Positions 36,471 to 45,999 of a stretch of 64,000 nucleotides of DNA are shown in pieces. A model generated the notes under the pieces. It saw nothing but the letters and a program-made list of their open reading frames with translations, was not told the DNA's origin and made no database searches. Source of the stretch: Paenibacillus sp. HW567 (GTDB taxonomy: Bacteria; Bacillota; Bacilli; Paenibacillales; Paenibacillaceae); contig NZ_KB910518.1 of assembly GCF_000374185.1 (NCBI RefSeq), forward strand, positions 4,264,530 to 4,328,529, given 5' to 3'. Numbering within the stretch: position 1 is the stretch's first letter; each line of letters begins with the position of its first letter. The translations under genes and the position numbers were made by a program.

Positions 36471-37737
36471 ACACAATTTCCTTTTCGCCAAACATGAGCG
36501 CGGCAAAATCATCAAATAGATGTCTTTTCTTAGTTTCATCAAAGATTTGTGTGAAGCGTTCTCTTTGCTCCTCCAGCGGTACTTTTTTGGTCACAAAAAC
36601 CGAACGGAGCATCTCAATTGCCTGTTTCATGTCTTCCGCCGACTCCTCGCTGCCTTCCTCCTCCAACCGGTTGCTCAGTGCCTGCACCTTCCGGTAAGGC
36701 TCTATCACGCCCTGCTGGTACTCCGTTTCATCCCAGTTCTGATTTCGTGTACACACAGCGATAGCTAAAGAGCGCGACACCAGCGTCGGGCGTTTTTCGG
36801 CAGCCTGCTCGTCGATGAGCGCCATGATCTCCTGGTAATGATCCTCATACGAAAAGGCGCGCACATGCGAGAAATCACGTTTGATTAAATGGGTCAAAGC
36901 CGACTTCGGACCAAGCTCGATAAATGTGTTCACGCCTTGGCGCAGCAAATAATCAATCGTTTCTTTCCATCGCACCGCGCTGACCATTTGCATGCTCAAT
37001 CGGGTACGGACTCCTTCAGCATCATAGTAGGGCTTCGCATCCACATTCGATAGAACCGGCCAGTTGATGGCGGACATATCCGTAGCGGCCACAACGCGCT
37101 GGAATATTTGATTGCTGATTTCAAGATAAGGCGTGTGGAAAGGAGCGGAAACCTGGAGCGGAATACTGACTGCCCCGATCTTCGCCAGATTCTCCGCTGC
37201 CTTCGTGACCAGTGACTTGGACCCGGAGATCACCACTTGATTGGAGGAATTGTAATTAGCCACCACGATTGTATCCTCGTCATTCGAAAGCCTTGCACAC
37301 TCCTCTTCCACCAGCAGCGGATGCAGGCCGTTAATCGCGGCCATACTGCCCTGACCTTCTGTTGTAGCCTGCTGCATCAAGGCCGCTCTCTCCATGACCA
37401 GCCGCAGGGCATCTTCATACGTAAACACCCCTGCACATGTAAGTGCCGTAATTTCCCCTAAGCTGTGACCGGCCATGAAGGAGGGGAAAAACTGTTTTTC
37501 TTTCCAAATGGATTGGAAAATTGCATAACTGTAGGCAAAGATCGCCGGCTGTGCAAATTCAGTCCGCGTTAACTTGTCCAGATTCCCCTCATTGATGACC
37601 GCAAGGAGATCATATCCCAGAATATCGTTTGTTTTGCGGAAAATCTCCCTTGCCTCAGGTGAGCTTTCATAAAGAGATTTGCCCATCATATTGTACTGGC
37701 TTCCTTGACCTGGGAACAGCAAAGCAATCTTAATCAT
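36460..37737 (-). CDS. discrete trans-acting malonyl-CoA:ACP acyltransferase
   Basis: 425 residues with a strong GGGAGG site before the ATG. The N-terminal ~300 residues are a FabD-type acyltransferase: LLFPGQGSQYNMMG, nucleophile GHSLGE near 90, and APFHTPYL near 200 with the catalytic His. Phe in this block is the usual malonyl signature. A further ~120 residues (VSRSLAIAVCTRNQNWDETEYQ... to the end) are helical and lie outside the FabD fold. Similar tails occur, as I remember, on some Bacillales trans-AT enzymes. It has no ER domain. This enzyme should charge the ACPs of the five AT-less modules immediately downstream. It could also serve the two modules at 45992-59360 whose own AT domains look dead. 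Its gene lies exactly at the border between the two module types and overlaps the next gene. Confidence 0.93.
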   Translation of the reverse strand: MIKIALLFPGQGSQYNMMGKSLYESSPEAREIFRKTNDILGYDLLAVINEGNLDKLTRTEFAQPAIFAYSYAIFQSIWKEKQFFPSFMAGHSLGEITALTCAGVFTYEDALRLVMERAALMQQATTEGQGSMAAINGLHPLLVEEECARLSNDEDTIVVANYNSSNQVVISGSKSLVTKAAENLAKIGAVSIPLQVSAPFHTPYLEISNQIFQRVVAATDMSAINWPVLSNVDAKPYYDAEGVRTRLSMQMVSAVRWKETIDYLLRQGVNTFIELGPKSALTHLIKRDFSHVRAFSYEDHYQEIMALIDEQAAEKRPTLVSRSLAIAVCTRNQNWDETEYQQGVIEPYRKVQALSNRLEEEGSEESAEDMKQAIEMLRSVFVTKKVPLEEQRERFTQIFDETKKRHLFDDFAALMFGEKEIVYEK

Positions 37738-37761
37738 ATATTTATCCTCCCTTTATTTAAC

Positions 37762-40700
37762 TCATGGAATGTAGAGCCGACTCGCCAACTGATTGGCTAA
37801 TTGTGTGAAGCCTTGAACCACTTTTCTTAATGCTGCTGCTTTCCATAGCAGTCCGTCATACTCAAGCTGAACGATAATTCCCTCTTTAGGGCTGATCTCC
37901 CATGTCCAGAGCGCATTGAACGGGAAGGCCAAGCTGGGGGCCACAGATGAGGTCAGCGGGAACAGCAGGAACAGATTTTTCTCATCCTTCTTCTCTACCC
38001 GGGTGCTTTCTGCCAGTAAACGTTGATTCTGAATAGCACTGAGCTTTTCTTTAATCTGTATGAAAAGCGAATCAAAGTCTTCCAGTCCCGAGAAATCAAT
38101 GCACGCCTGATGTACCCCGTTATTGCCATCCAGAAGAGCAATTTCAATCATTTCTTCGCGTGATATCTGATTTAAGACATAGAACAAAAGCGACAGGATG
38201 ACCTCTTCCGTCCTCATCTCATGGGAATCGGCGATATGGAAAAGACTCTGCGCCGTTGCCGGTTCCAGCTCTAGCCTCAGCTTCATCTGCTCATTCCTGT
38301 CATTAGCTGTCAGATAGTATCCCGAAGGCATTTGCACTCCCTTAAGCAGGAAGGAGGTATCTGGACTAATCTTCATTTCAATGAAGCCGGCCAGGCGTTC
38401 AACCGTAGGATGCGAAAAAATATCGGCTACCTGGAGCGGTATGCCAAAAGCTTCCCTCAATTGCTCCTGCAGCAAAACCACAGTAATTGAAGTACCGCCA
38501 AGGTCAAAATAAGAATCGGTGATGCTGATAGTCTCTTTATGCAGCAGCTTCCGCCATATCGAGCTGATCTGCTTCTCCGCCTCCGACACCGGTTCCTTAA
38601 ATACCTTCGCAGACACCAGAAGCTTTTGCTGCATCGTCCGCAGTTTTTTCTTATCAATTTTCTGATTGGCACTCAGCGGGACTTCATCAATGATGAAATA
38701 TTGCGTCGGGATCATGTAGGACGGCAACCTTTCCAGCAGATAACTTTTCAGTTCATTGATATCGACCGCTTCCGGTCCTGCGGGAACCATGTAGCTGGTT
38801 ATAGACTTCTTATCGCTGGTCTCCGGTTCCGATTCGAGAACCACAACGTTGTCTTTGATCCCCGGATAAGCGGCAATAACTGCCCGGATCTCTGACAGCT
38901 CAATGCGAAACCCTCTGATCTTCACCTGGTCATCCATTCTGCCCTCGCATTGGAGGCTGCCATCCGGCAAGAAACGTGCGATGTCACCTGTTCTGTACAT
39001 CTTGGCAGACAACGAGCTGAAACGATTGTCTACAAAGTTCTCCGCCGTTAACTGCGGATGGTTAACATACCCGTCTGCCACCCCGGCTCCACCGATATAC
39101 ATCTCTCCGTAAACGCCTAAGGGCACCGGGTTTTTGTCCGGATCCAGAATGTAAATCTGTGTATTGTCAATCGGCTTTCCGATCGGGATATGTCCGGCAT
39201 CGGTGATCTCGGCAACGGATGACCAGATCGTTGTTTCTGTAGGCCCATACATATTCCACAGCGAGCCTACTTTGGGAAGCAGCTCCCCGGCCACATCCTG
39301 CGGTAAGCTTTCCCCTCCGCACAACGCCTTCAACCGGCTGCTGCCGGCATATCCGGACAGCAGCAGCAGCTTCCACGTAGCCGGTGTAGCCTGCATAACC
39401 GTAATTCCGTGAGTTGCGAGCAACTGGCCCAGAATTCTGCCATCGGCCGCTTCCCGGTTTGTCGCTAGGACAACGAGCGCTCCCGAGATCAGCGGCAGAA
39501 ATAATTCCAGACCAAAAATATCAAACGAAAGGGTTGTTACCGATAACAGCTTATCCTCCGCTGTCATCCCGGGCTTTTTCCGCATGGAGAGCAGGAAATT
39601 CGTCAATGCGCGATGCGGGATCTTCACCCCCTTCGGCTGGCCGGTGGAACCGGAAGTAAAGATAATATAGGCTGTTTGTGAAGCCTCCACTCCGCTGGTC
39701 AGGTTGTCTGATGACTCCTGTGAAATTGCCTTTCGCTCCCGGTCCAGCATTATCACTCTCCGGCATTGCAGCTCCGCTTGCCCTGTTATAGTACTGGCGG
39801 ACAGCATGATTGCCAGCCCAGCCTCCTCCTTAATGTGAAGAATCCGCTGGATTGGAGTGCTGGGATCTATCGGCACATAACAGCCCCCCGCCTTCAACAC
39901 AGCGAGTATGGCGACAGCCGCATCCGGTGAGCGCTCCATGTATATCCCAACCGGAGTTCCCGGGGTAACGCCGTTCTTTTGCAAATAATGAGCCAACTGA
40001 TTTACAGACTGGTTAAGCTCCAGATAACTCATTGCGGTGAATCCCGCGGCAACGGCAATTTTCTCCGGACGCTCCTCCGCCTGCCGCTCGAATAACGAAA
40101 TGATATTTTGCCCAGGCTCTACAATGCTTTGTGTCTGATTAAAACCATGCAGAATCTGTTGCTCTTCAATATCTGTCAACATCGCAATTTCGGTCAGCGG
40201 TCTGGCAGGCTCGTTCAGCACCCGTTGCATGAGATGCGCAAAAAAACCGGCAAACCGCTGCATCGTCTCTTTCGTCAGCACTGTGCTGCTGTACTCAATT
40301 TCACAGCCGATTTGCGGCCCTTCATCCCAAGCGGTAAATCTGATCGTGAACATCGCTGTCTTGTGTCTGTACAACGAGGTAATCTCCCGCACACCGCCGA
40401 TTTGATAGGTCTTATCGTATACGTCCCGATAGCTGAACATCGTTTCAAACAATGGATTACGGCTCAAGTCCTGTTCCAGGTCCAAGCTGCCTATCAGCTC
40501 TTCGAATGGATACTCCTGATGATCCAGAGCAGAGGATAACCTCATCTTGACCTCTTGCAGAAATTCCGCAAAGGAAGCCTGGGCTTCCATGGCCAGCTTC
40601 AACGCAACCGTGTCTACAAATGGGCCGATGGCATTTTCCAAATCCGTATGCTTTCTCCCCGATACCGGGGTGCCGATGATAACCATGTTCTGCTGGCATA

Positions 40701-43700
40701 GCTTAAAAAGAACCACTGCATACAACGCCAGCAGCCCCATATTTAAGGTTACGCCCTCTGTCTTCAGCATTTGCTTAAACCGTCTGCTTGTGTGGGCATC
40801 CACATCAAACCGGATAAAGTCGCCCTCATAGCTTTGAATGAGAGGCGGCTTGAAATCGAGCGGCAACTGCAGCTTCGTTTCACCCGCCCCGTCCGAGAAT
40901 TGATCCAGCCAATATTGCCGGTGGCTTGCAAACGCTGGAGTGTCTTTCATTTCCGATTGCCACACTGCGTAATCCTTAAATTGCACAGGCAATACGCTCA
41001 AATCCCGGCCTTCATAAAAGGCAAGGAAATCATTAATCAGCAACCGGTACGACATCTCATCCGATACGAGATGATGCATGTCGATCAGCAAAATACGCTT
41101 GTCGCTCAAGTAGCCCACACGCAGCAGTGGAGCCTTCTCCAAGTCAAACGGACGAATAAATCCAGCGATTATCTCATCCATGCCGCCTTCGCGCCCGTCC
41201 AGCTCTTCGATGGAGAATGCAACATTCTGTTGAACCGTTTGAACGACTTCTTCTCCGGCAAAGCCGAAGGAAGTTCGTAGGATTTCGTGCCGCTGCCAAA
41301 TCTTCTGGAAGATTTGGCGGAGCAGGCCGATATCAATATCGCTGTCCAGTTGATAGATCCCCGGATTGTTGTATACCGTCGTCATGGGATGCATCTTTTG
41401 CAAGAAATACACACGTTTCTGAACAGAGGTCAGCGGATAATAATCTCTAATTGCAGCAGGTCCGACTCTGTCCGGCACGCTTGGCATGGTTTGCTCCATA
41501 TAGCTGCTGATGCCGGCTACAGTCGGGTGATTGATAAAATACGCCATCGGGATATGCTCATTCCATTGCTTTTGGACCCTTGCCAGAATTGAGAGGGCCA
41601 TGATTGAATCTCCTCCCAATTCAAACAGGCTATCCTCAATGCCGATCGGTTGTACCCCGAACTGCGCTTCCCATAGCTGTGCGATCTCCCGTTCCCGCTC
41701 ATTTCGCGGTGAGGCATACTCCGTTGTCAAGCTGGGCCGTTCAAATATCTCTCCATCAGGCTGACGATGAGAAAAACTTTCTGCTCCCTCATAATCTAGA
41801 AGTAACCCAGCCTGCTCATGAACCCGGACCCTTTCGTTCATATCAAAGGCAGAAATGATTACCTGAGGCAAAGCGAGACTCCCAATCCGCGACAAAATCT
41901 GCAGACCTTCTTCTTCTGTAATCGCTTGCTCCAGTTCCGATCCAGTCAGTTCCTTATGCAAAGCTTCGACCCTTCTCGACATTCCGGTCTGTCGCCAGCG
42001 CTCCCAATTGATTGACAAGACAGGAAACCCGGAATTATGCGCATGGGCATAAAATGCAAAGGCGTCAAGGAATGCATTGGCTGCACAATATCCCGCTTGC
42101 CCAACTGCGGGAAGATATGCGCTCAGCGATGAGCACAAAATAAAAAAGTCTAAGGGTTTCCCCCGCAGTGCCTCATACAACAACAGCGTACCGTCTACCT
42201 TAGCCGCCAGCATGTTTTTGGAACTTTCCCGTGTGGAGCGTTGTATGAATTCACCATCTGCCACTCCGGCAGCATGGATCACCCCCGTCAGCGCTCCCAT
42301 CGTACGCTCAATCTGTGCCAGCAACGCTTGAACCTGAGCCGGATCGCTGATATCAGCCTGGAGAATATGAAGGGTGCCCCCGGAATTCTCTATTTCCTTT
42401 AACTGATGAATCTCCTTGGCAAGATGAGGAGCGCTCCAGCCTGCCCATTCTTCTTTTGGAGGAAATGGCGTACGTCCTACCAAGACCAGCTCCACCTTGG
42501 CTTGCCGTGCCAAAAACCCGGCAACAGCAAGGCCGATACCGCCAAGTCCTCCTGTAATCAAGTACCGTCCGTCCGGTTGAATCTTCATGGCATGATGGGC
42601 ATCGAATGCCGCCGCATTATAGGCTGGTACCCAAAAGCTATTGTTTCTAACAGCCACAACGCCCTCCCACTTCGCCGCTGCAAGCTGAGGGACAAGTACA
42701 TCGCTGAGATGGTCCCAACCGGAGTCGTCTTGCATCAGCTCCAAGTCAAAAAAGCTGCAGCGCAGGGCGGGATATTCAAGCGGAATGACTTTTACAGGTC
42801 CCAGCATGGTGGCCTTATGCGGAAATACACCGTCGCCCCCCATCACTTCACAGACACCATTGGAGATTACTTTCAGTTCAAGCGGATGCTCACAGTACTG
42901 CTGTACGCACGCTTTGGCAATCGCAAGCAAGCTATAATAGCCATCGTCGAGACAATTATCCGGGACAAGAGAATGAACTTCCTTCTGCTGAAACGATAAA
43001 CTCCATAAATGAATAATTTCATCCGGGATAAATGAAGCGGCATACAGTTCGTGGAACAGCCATTCGTAATCCTCGTCCCGGGCCGGATTGATTACAAGCT
43101 CGTCTGCACTCCATTTGGCACGCTGCTCTCCCTTATAGACCACAACGCTTCCTTCACTGACCGACTTCCATTTCCGGGCCATGCGGTGACCTGTGGCACT
43201 TGGGTCACAAAAAATAAGCCTGCGCCTCTCAGGCATGGCTTGAGAGGCGGGGGCCGAATTGACCGGCGTGTGCCGTTTCCAGGAAGGGAGATAATACCAA
43301 TCCTCTATATTTTTGCGGTTCATACGATAGGATTGACTGCCAGCCCGGCCTGGAAATGAGGGCTCCTCCAGCCAGAATTTCTTCCGCAGGAACGCATATG
43401 TCGGCAGCGGTATGCGTCTGCCCCGCGGGCTGAATGTGCTCCAATCCGCCGAATAGCCATATTGCCACAGCTTGCCGATCCGGTCATACAAATGCTGCTG
43501 CTCCGAAACCTTGCTGCTGCCAATCGGGATGAGGTTGAGCACCTGTATACGGGGATCGGAACCAAACGTTCGTTTGACCAATGCGCTTAGATCATGCCCT
43601 GGTCCAATCTCGATAAAGAGGGTGCGTTTATCGGCCAAATGCTGGATCGCTTTCACGAATGAAACCTTTTCCTTCAACTGATCAATCCAGTACTGGCTTG

Positions 43701-45999
43701 CGGCAAGTTCCTCTGTCCCGGCCCAGTCTCCGGTCACACTGGACATAAACCGGAGCTTCACCGGCTGGAACTGCACCGACTCTATAGCCGCCCGATAGTC
43801 ATCCAGAATGGATTCCACTCTGGACGTATGAATTACCTTGGAGAAGGGGAGCGGCGTGCAGACACATTTGCTCTGCTTCAGCTTCTCTTCCAGCTCAAGC
43901 ACCAAATTGACGGGGCCGCCTACCACGCAAGATACCTGATTATCAATTGCGACCTCAAGCGAGTCGCCTAACAGAGGCAGAACCTTACCCAGCGGGAGCG
44001 GAATGCTGAGCATCATTCCATCCGGCAGCCGCTGAAAGAGCTGACCCCGTCTGAGAATCAATGGGATGGCCTGCTCCAGTGTCAACAGCCCGGAAATCAC
44101 ACCGGCGATATATTCACCGAGACTGTATCCAACCACAGCATCCGGCTTGATTCCCCATTCCATGAGCAAGCCTGCGAGCGCGTATCCAAAAATAAAAAGG
44201 ATGACCTGGCTATGGTCCAGCCGGGCCATCCATTCCCGCGCCTGCTCTGCCTCTTCGCCGCTTGGAAACAGGATGGCGTGATAGTCTGTTTCCGAATGCA
44301 TCCGCAGAACCGCGAAGCATTGATCCAGATACCTGCGGAATATCGGCTCGTTGTGATATAGCTCTCTTCCCATATTGACATATTGGGCGCCCTGCCCCGG
44401 GAACATGAACACAATTTGCTCAGGTGCTTCACCCGCCCGGTACACCTGCGGCTGCCGGACACCTTGCTTGCGTAAGCCCTCGATCAGTTGTTTACTGTCC
44501 CGGCAGACGATTTGCTTGCGGAATTCGAAGGATTTCCTGCCTGCTTGCAGGGTATAGGCAACATCCCGAATACTGATATCCGGATGCTCCTCCAAATGAT
44601 GCGCCAGATTCTCTGTCATGTTCTCCAGAGATTCCATACTCTGCGCGGAAAGTAAGATGAGCTGCGGCTGTATATCCTCCTCCACTTCCTCCTGGGACTC
44701 CGGCGCTTGCTCCAATACCAGATGTGCATTCATCCCCCCCACACCGAAGGAGCTGACTCCCGCCCGCATTGGATAGGAGGACAGCGGCCAATTCAGCAGC
44801 TTGGTATTGATTGCAAACGGATATTTTTCCATTTCCAGAATCGGGTTACCCTTTGAAAAATTAATCATTGGCGGAATCTGCCTGTGCTTCAGTGCCAGCA
44901 CGGTTTTCATAAATCCCGCTACCCCGGAAGCGGCGTCTAAATGTCCAATATTGTTCTTGACGGAACCCAACAGGCAAGACGACTGCCTGGTATGAAAAAT
45001 TTGCCGAAGCGCCGTAAACTCGATGGAATCGCCAAGCTGAGTTCCGGTGCCATGCGTCTCGATGTAGGCAATGCTTTCCGGTTCGACCTCAGAGATCTGC
45101 AGCGCGCTCTTTATCACTTCCCGCTGTCCTTCTACACTTGGTGCCATATAACCCGCTTTACGGTTCCCGTCGTTGTTGGTCGCGCTGCCCTTGATAACCG
45201 CCCATATGTGATCCTTATCCGCAAGCGCATTTTCCAAAGGCTTCAGTACAACCACGCCGGTTCCGTTCCCGAACAAAATGCCTGATGCCTGTTCATCAAA
45301 TGCCCGGATATGCCCATCTTTGGACAGGAAATGACCTTCTTGATATAAATATCCGCTTCGATGCGGAATTAAGATCGAGCTTCCGCCTGCAATCGCCATA
45401 TCACATTCCCCGCTCAGCAGACTCCGGCACGCCGCGTGAATCGCCGTAAGCGATGTGGAGCAGGCTGTGGCGATTGTCATACTCGGCCCTCTTAGATTGA
45501 ACTTGTAGGCGATCCGGGAGGCCAGAAAATCCTTATTGCTCAACTGAATTTCCGAAAAGACGTCCCGGTGCTCACCTTCATAGGAATAGACTCTCGCATT
45601 CCAGTTGTAGTTGCTGGAGGCCCCGGCAAACACGCCAATCAAACCGGGATAAGTATCGGGAACGTACCCTGCGTCCTCCAACGATTCCCAGGCCACCTCA
45701 TGAAACAGCCGAACCTGCGGGTCCATCACCAGAGCATCTTTGGGGCTGTAGCCAAAAAATCGTTCATCAAAATACTCAAACCGGTCAAGAACCGATCCAG
45801 CTTTTACATAGTTCTCATTATTTAGGAACTCAGCGCTGACGCCTTCACGCCTTAGCTCCTCATCCGTAAAAACGGTAACCGATTCCAGTCCGTCCTTCAG
45901 ATTATTCCAGAATTGTTCGCGGTTGTCTGCTCCCGGAAATCGGCATGCCAAGCCAATCACCGCTATCTCCAATCCGTTGTAATGTGATGGATCAGCCAT
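37762..45999 (-). CDS. hybrid PKS-NRPS: KS-AT-KR-ACP-C-A(Gly)-PCP plus half C remnant
   Basis: 2745 residues; the start overlaps the previous stop (ATGGCTGA), with AGGGAG upstream. KS: ATACSTS near 181, IETHGTGTQ and NNIGHLDAA. Intact AT: FMFPGQGAQYVNMG near 536 and nucleophile GYSLGEY near 623. The position of the HAFH/YASH specificity motif reads KVIH, so malonyl is likely but not certain. KR: LITGGLGGIGL near 1146 and GQAGYCAANA near 1303. ACP: GGDSIMAL near 1460. C: HHLVSDEMS near 1643 (DE in place of DG). A: IIFTSGSTGQPKG near 2120, FDIFGLELF near 2163 and A10 NQKIDKKKL near 2446. PCP: GGTSITVV near 2503. The specificity residues read DILQLGMIWK, in effect the glycine code. The last ~200 residues resemble the C-terminal half of a condensation domain without its active site. 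This is the only module in the window with a cis-AT that looks active. Confidence 0.93.
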   Translation of the reverse strand: MADPSHYNGLEIAVIGLACRFPGADNREQFWNNLKDGLESVTVFTDEELRREGVSAEFLNNENYVKAGSVLDRFEYFDERFFGYSPKDALVMDPQVRLFHEVAWESLEDAGYVPDTYPGLIGVFAGASSNYNWNARVYSYEGEHRDVFSEIQLSNKDFLASRIAYKFNLRGPSMTIATACSTSLTAIHAACRSLLSGECDMAIAGGSSILIPHRSGYLYQEGHFLSKDGHIRAFDEQASGILFGNGTGVVVLKPLENALADKDHIWAVIKGSATNNDGNRKAGYMAPSVEGQREVIKSALQISEVEPESIAYIETHGTGTQLGDSIEFTALRQIFHTRQSSCLLGSVKNNIGHLDAASGVAGFMKTVLALKHRQIPPMINFSKGNPILEMEKYPFAINTKLLNWPLSSYPMRAGVSSFGVGGMNAHLVLEQAPESQEEVEEDIQPQLILLSAQSMESLENMTENLAHHLEEHPDISIRDVAYTLQAGRKSFEFRKQIVCRDSKQLIEGLRKQGVRQPQVYRAGEAPEQIVFMFPGQGAQYVNMGRELYHNEPIFRRYLDQCFAVLRMHSETDYHAILFPSGEEAEQAREWMARLDHSQVILFIFGYALAGLLMEWGIKPDAVVGYSLGEYIAGVISGLLTLEQAIPLILRRGQLFQRLPDGMMLSIPLPLGKVLPLLGDSLEVAIDNQVSCVVGGPVNLVLELEEKLKQSKCVCTPLPFSKVIHTSRVESILDDYRAAIESVQFQPVKLRFMSSVTGDWAGTEELAASQYWIDQLKEKVSFVKAIQHLADKRTLFIEIGPGHDLSALVKRTFGSDPRIQVLNLIPIGSSKVSEQQHLYDRIGKLWQYGYSADWSTFSPRGRRIPLPTYAFLRKKFWLEEPSFPGRAGSQSYRMNRKNIEDWYYLPSWKRHTPVNSAPASQAMPERRRLIFCDPSATGHRMARKWKSVSEGSVVVYKGEQRAKWSADELVINPARDEDYEWLFHELYAASFIPDEIIHLWSLSFQQKEVHSLVPDNCLDDGYYSLLAIAKACVQQYCEHPLELKVISNGVCEVMGGDGVFPHKATMLGPVKVIPLEYPALRCSFFDLELMQDDSGWDHLSDVLVPQLAAAKWEGVVAVRNNSFWVPAYNAAAFDAHHAMKIQPDGRYLITGGLGGIGLAVAGFLARQAKVELVLVGRTPFPPKEEWAGWSAPHLAKEIHQLKEIENSGGTLHILQADISDPAQVQALLAQIERTMGALTGVIHAAGVADGEFIQRSTRESSKNMLAAKVDGTLLLYEALRGKPLDFFILCSSLSAYLPAVGQAGYCAANAFLDAFAFYAHAHNSGFPVLSINWERWRQTGMSRRVEALHKELTGSELEQAITEEEGLQILSRIGSLALPQVIISAFDMNERVRVHEQAGLLLDYEGAESFSHRQPDGEIFERPSLTTEYASPRNEREREIAQLWEAQFGVQPIGIEDSLFELGGDSIMALSILARVQKQWNEHIPMAYFINHPTVAGISSYMEQTMPSVPDRVGPAAIRDYYPLTSVQKRVYFLQKMHPMTTVYNNPGIYQLDSDIDIGLLRQIFQKIWQRHEILRTSFGFAGEEVVQTVQQNVAFSIEELDGREGGMDEIIAGFIRPFDLEKAPLLRVGYLSDKRILLIDMHHLVSDEMSYRLLINDFLAFYEGRDLSVLPVQFKDYAVWQSEMKDTPAFASHRQYWLDQFSDGAGETKLQLPLDFKPPLIQSYEGDFIRFDVDAHTSRRFKQMLKTEGVTLNMGLLALYAVVLFKLCQQNMVIIGTPVSGRKHTDLENAIGPFVDTVALKLAMEAQASFAEFLQEVKMRLSSALDHQEYPFEELIGSLDLEQDLSRNPLFETMFSYRDVYDKTYQIGGVREITSLYRHKTAMFTIRFTAWDEGPQIGCEIEYSSTVLTKETMQRFAGFFAHLMQRVLNEPARPLTEIAMLTDIEEQQILHGFNQTQSIVEPGQNIISLFERQAEERPEKIAVAAGFTAMSYLELNQSVNQLAHYLQKNGVTPGTPVGIYMERSPDAAVAILAVLKAGGCYVPIDPSTPIQRILHIKEEAGLAIMLSASTITGQAELQCRRVIMLDRERKAISQESSDNLTSGVEASQTAYIIFTSGSTGQPKGVKIPHRALTNFLLSMRKKPGMTAEDKLLSVTTLSFDIFGLELFLPLISGALVVLATNREAADGRILGQLLATHGITVMQATPATWKLLLLSGYAGSSRLKALCGGESLPQDVAGELLPKVGSLWNMYGPTETTIWSSVAEITDAGHIPIGKPIDNTQIYILDPDKNPVPLGVYGEMYIGGAGVADGYVNHPQLTAENFVDNRFSSLSAKMYRTGDIARFLPDGSLQCEGRMDDQVKIRGFRIELSEIRAVIAAYPGIKDNVVVLESEPETSDKKSITSYMVPAGPEAVDINELKSYLLERLPSYMIPTQYFIIDEVPLSANQKIDKKKLRTMQQKLLVSAKVFKEPVSEAEKQISSIWRKLLHKETISITDSYFDLGGTSITVVLLQEQLREAFGIPLQVADIFSHPTVERLAGFIEMKISPDTSFLLKGVQMPSGYYLTANDRNEQMKLRLELEPATAQSLFHIADSHEMRTEEVILSLLFYVLNQISREEMIEIALLDGNNGVHQACIDFSGLEDFDSLFIQIKEKLSAIQNQRLLAESTRVEKKDEKNLFLLFPLTSSVAPSLAFPFNALWTWEISPKEGIIVQLEYDGLLWKAAALRKVVQGFTQLANQLASRLYIP

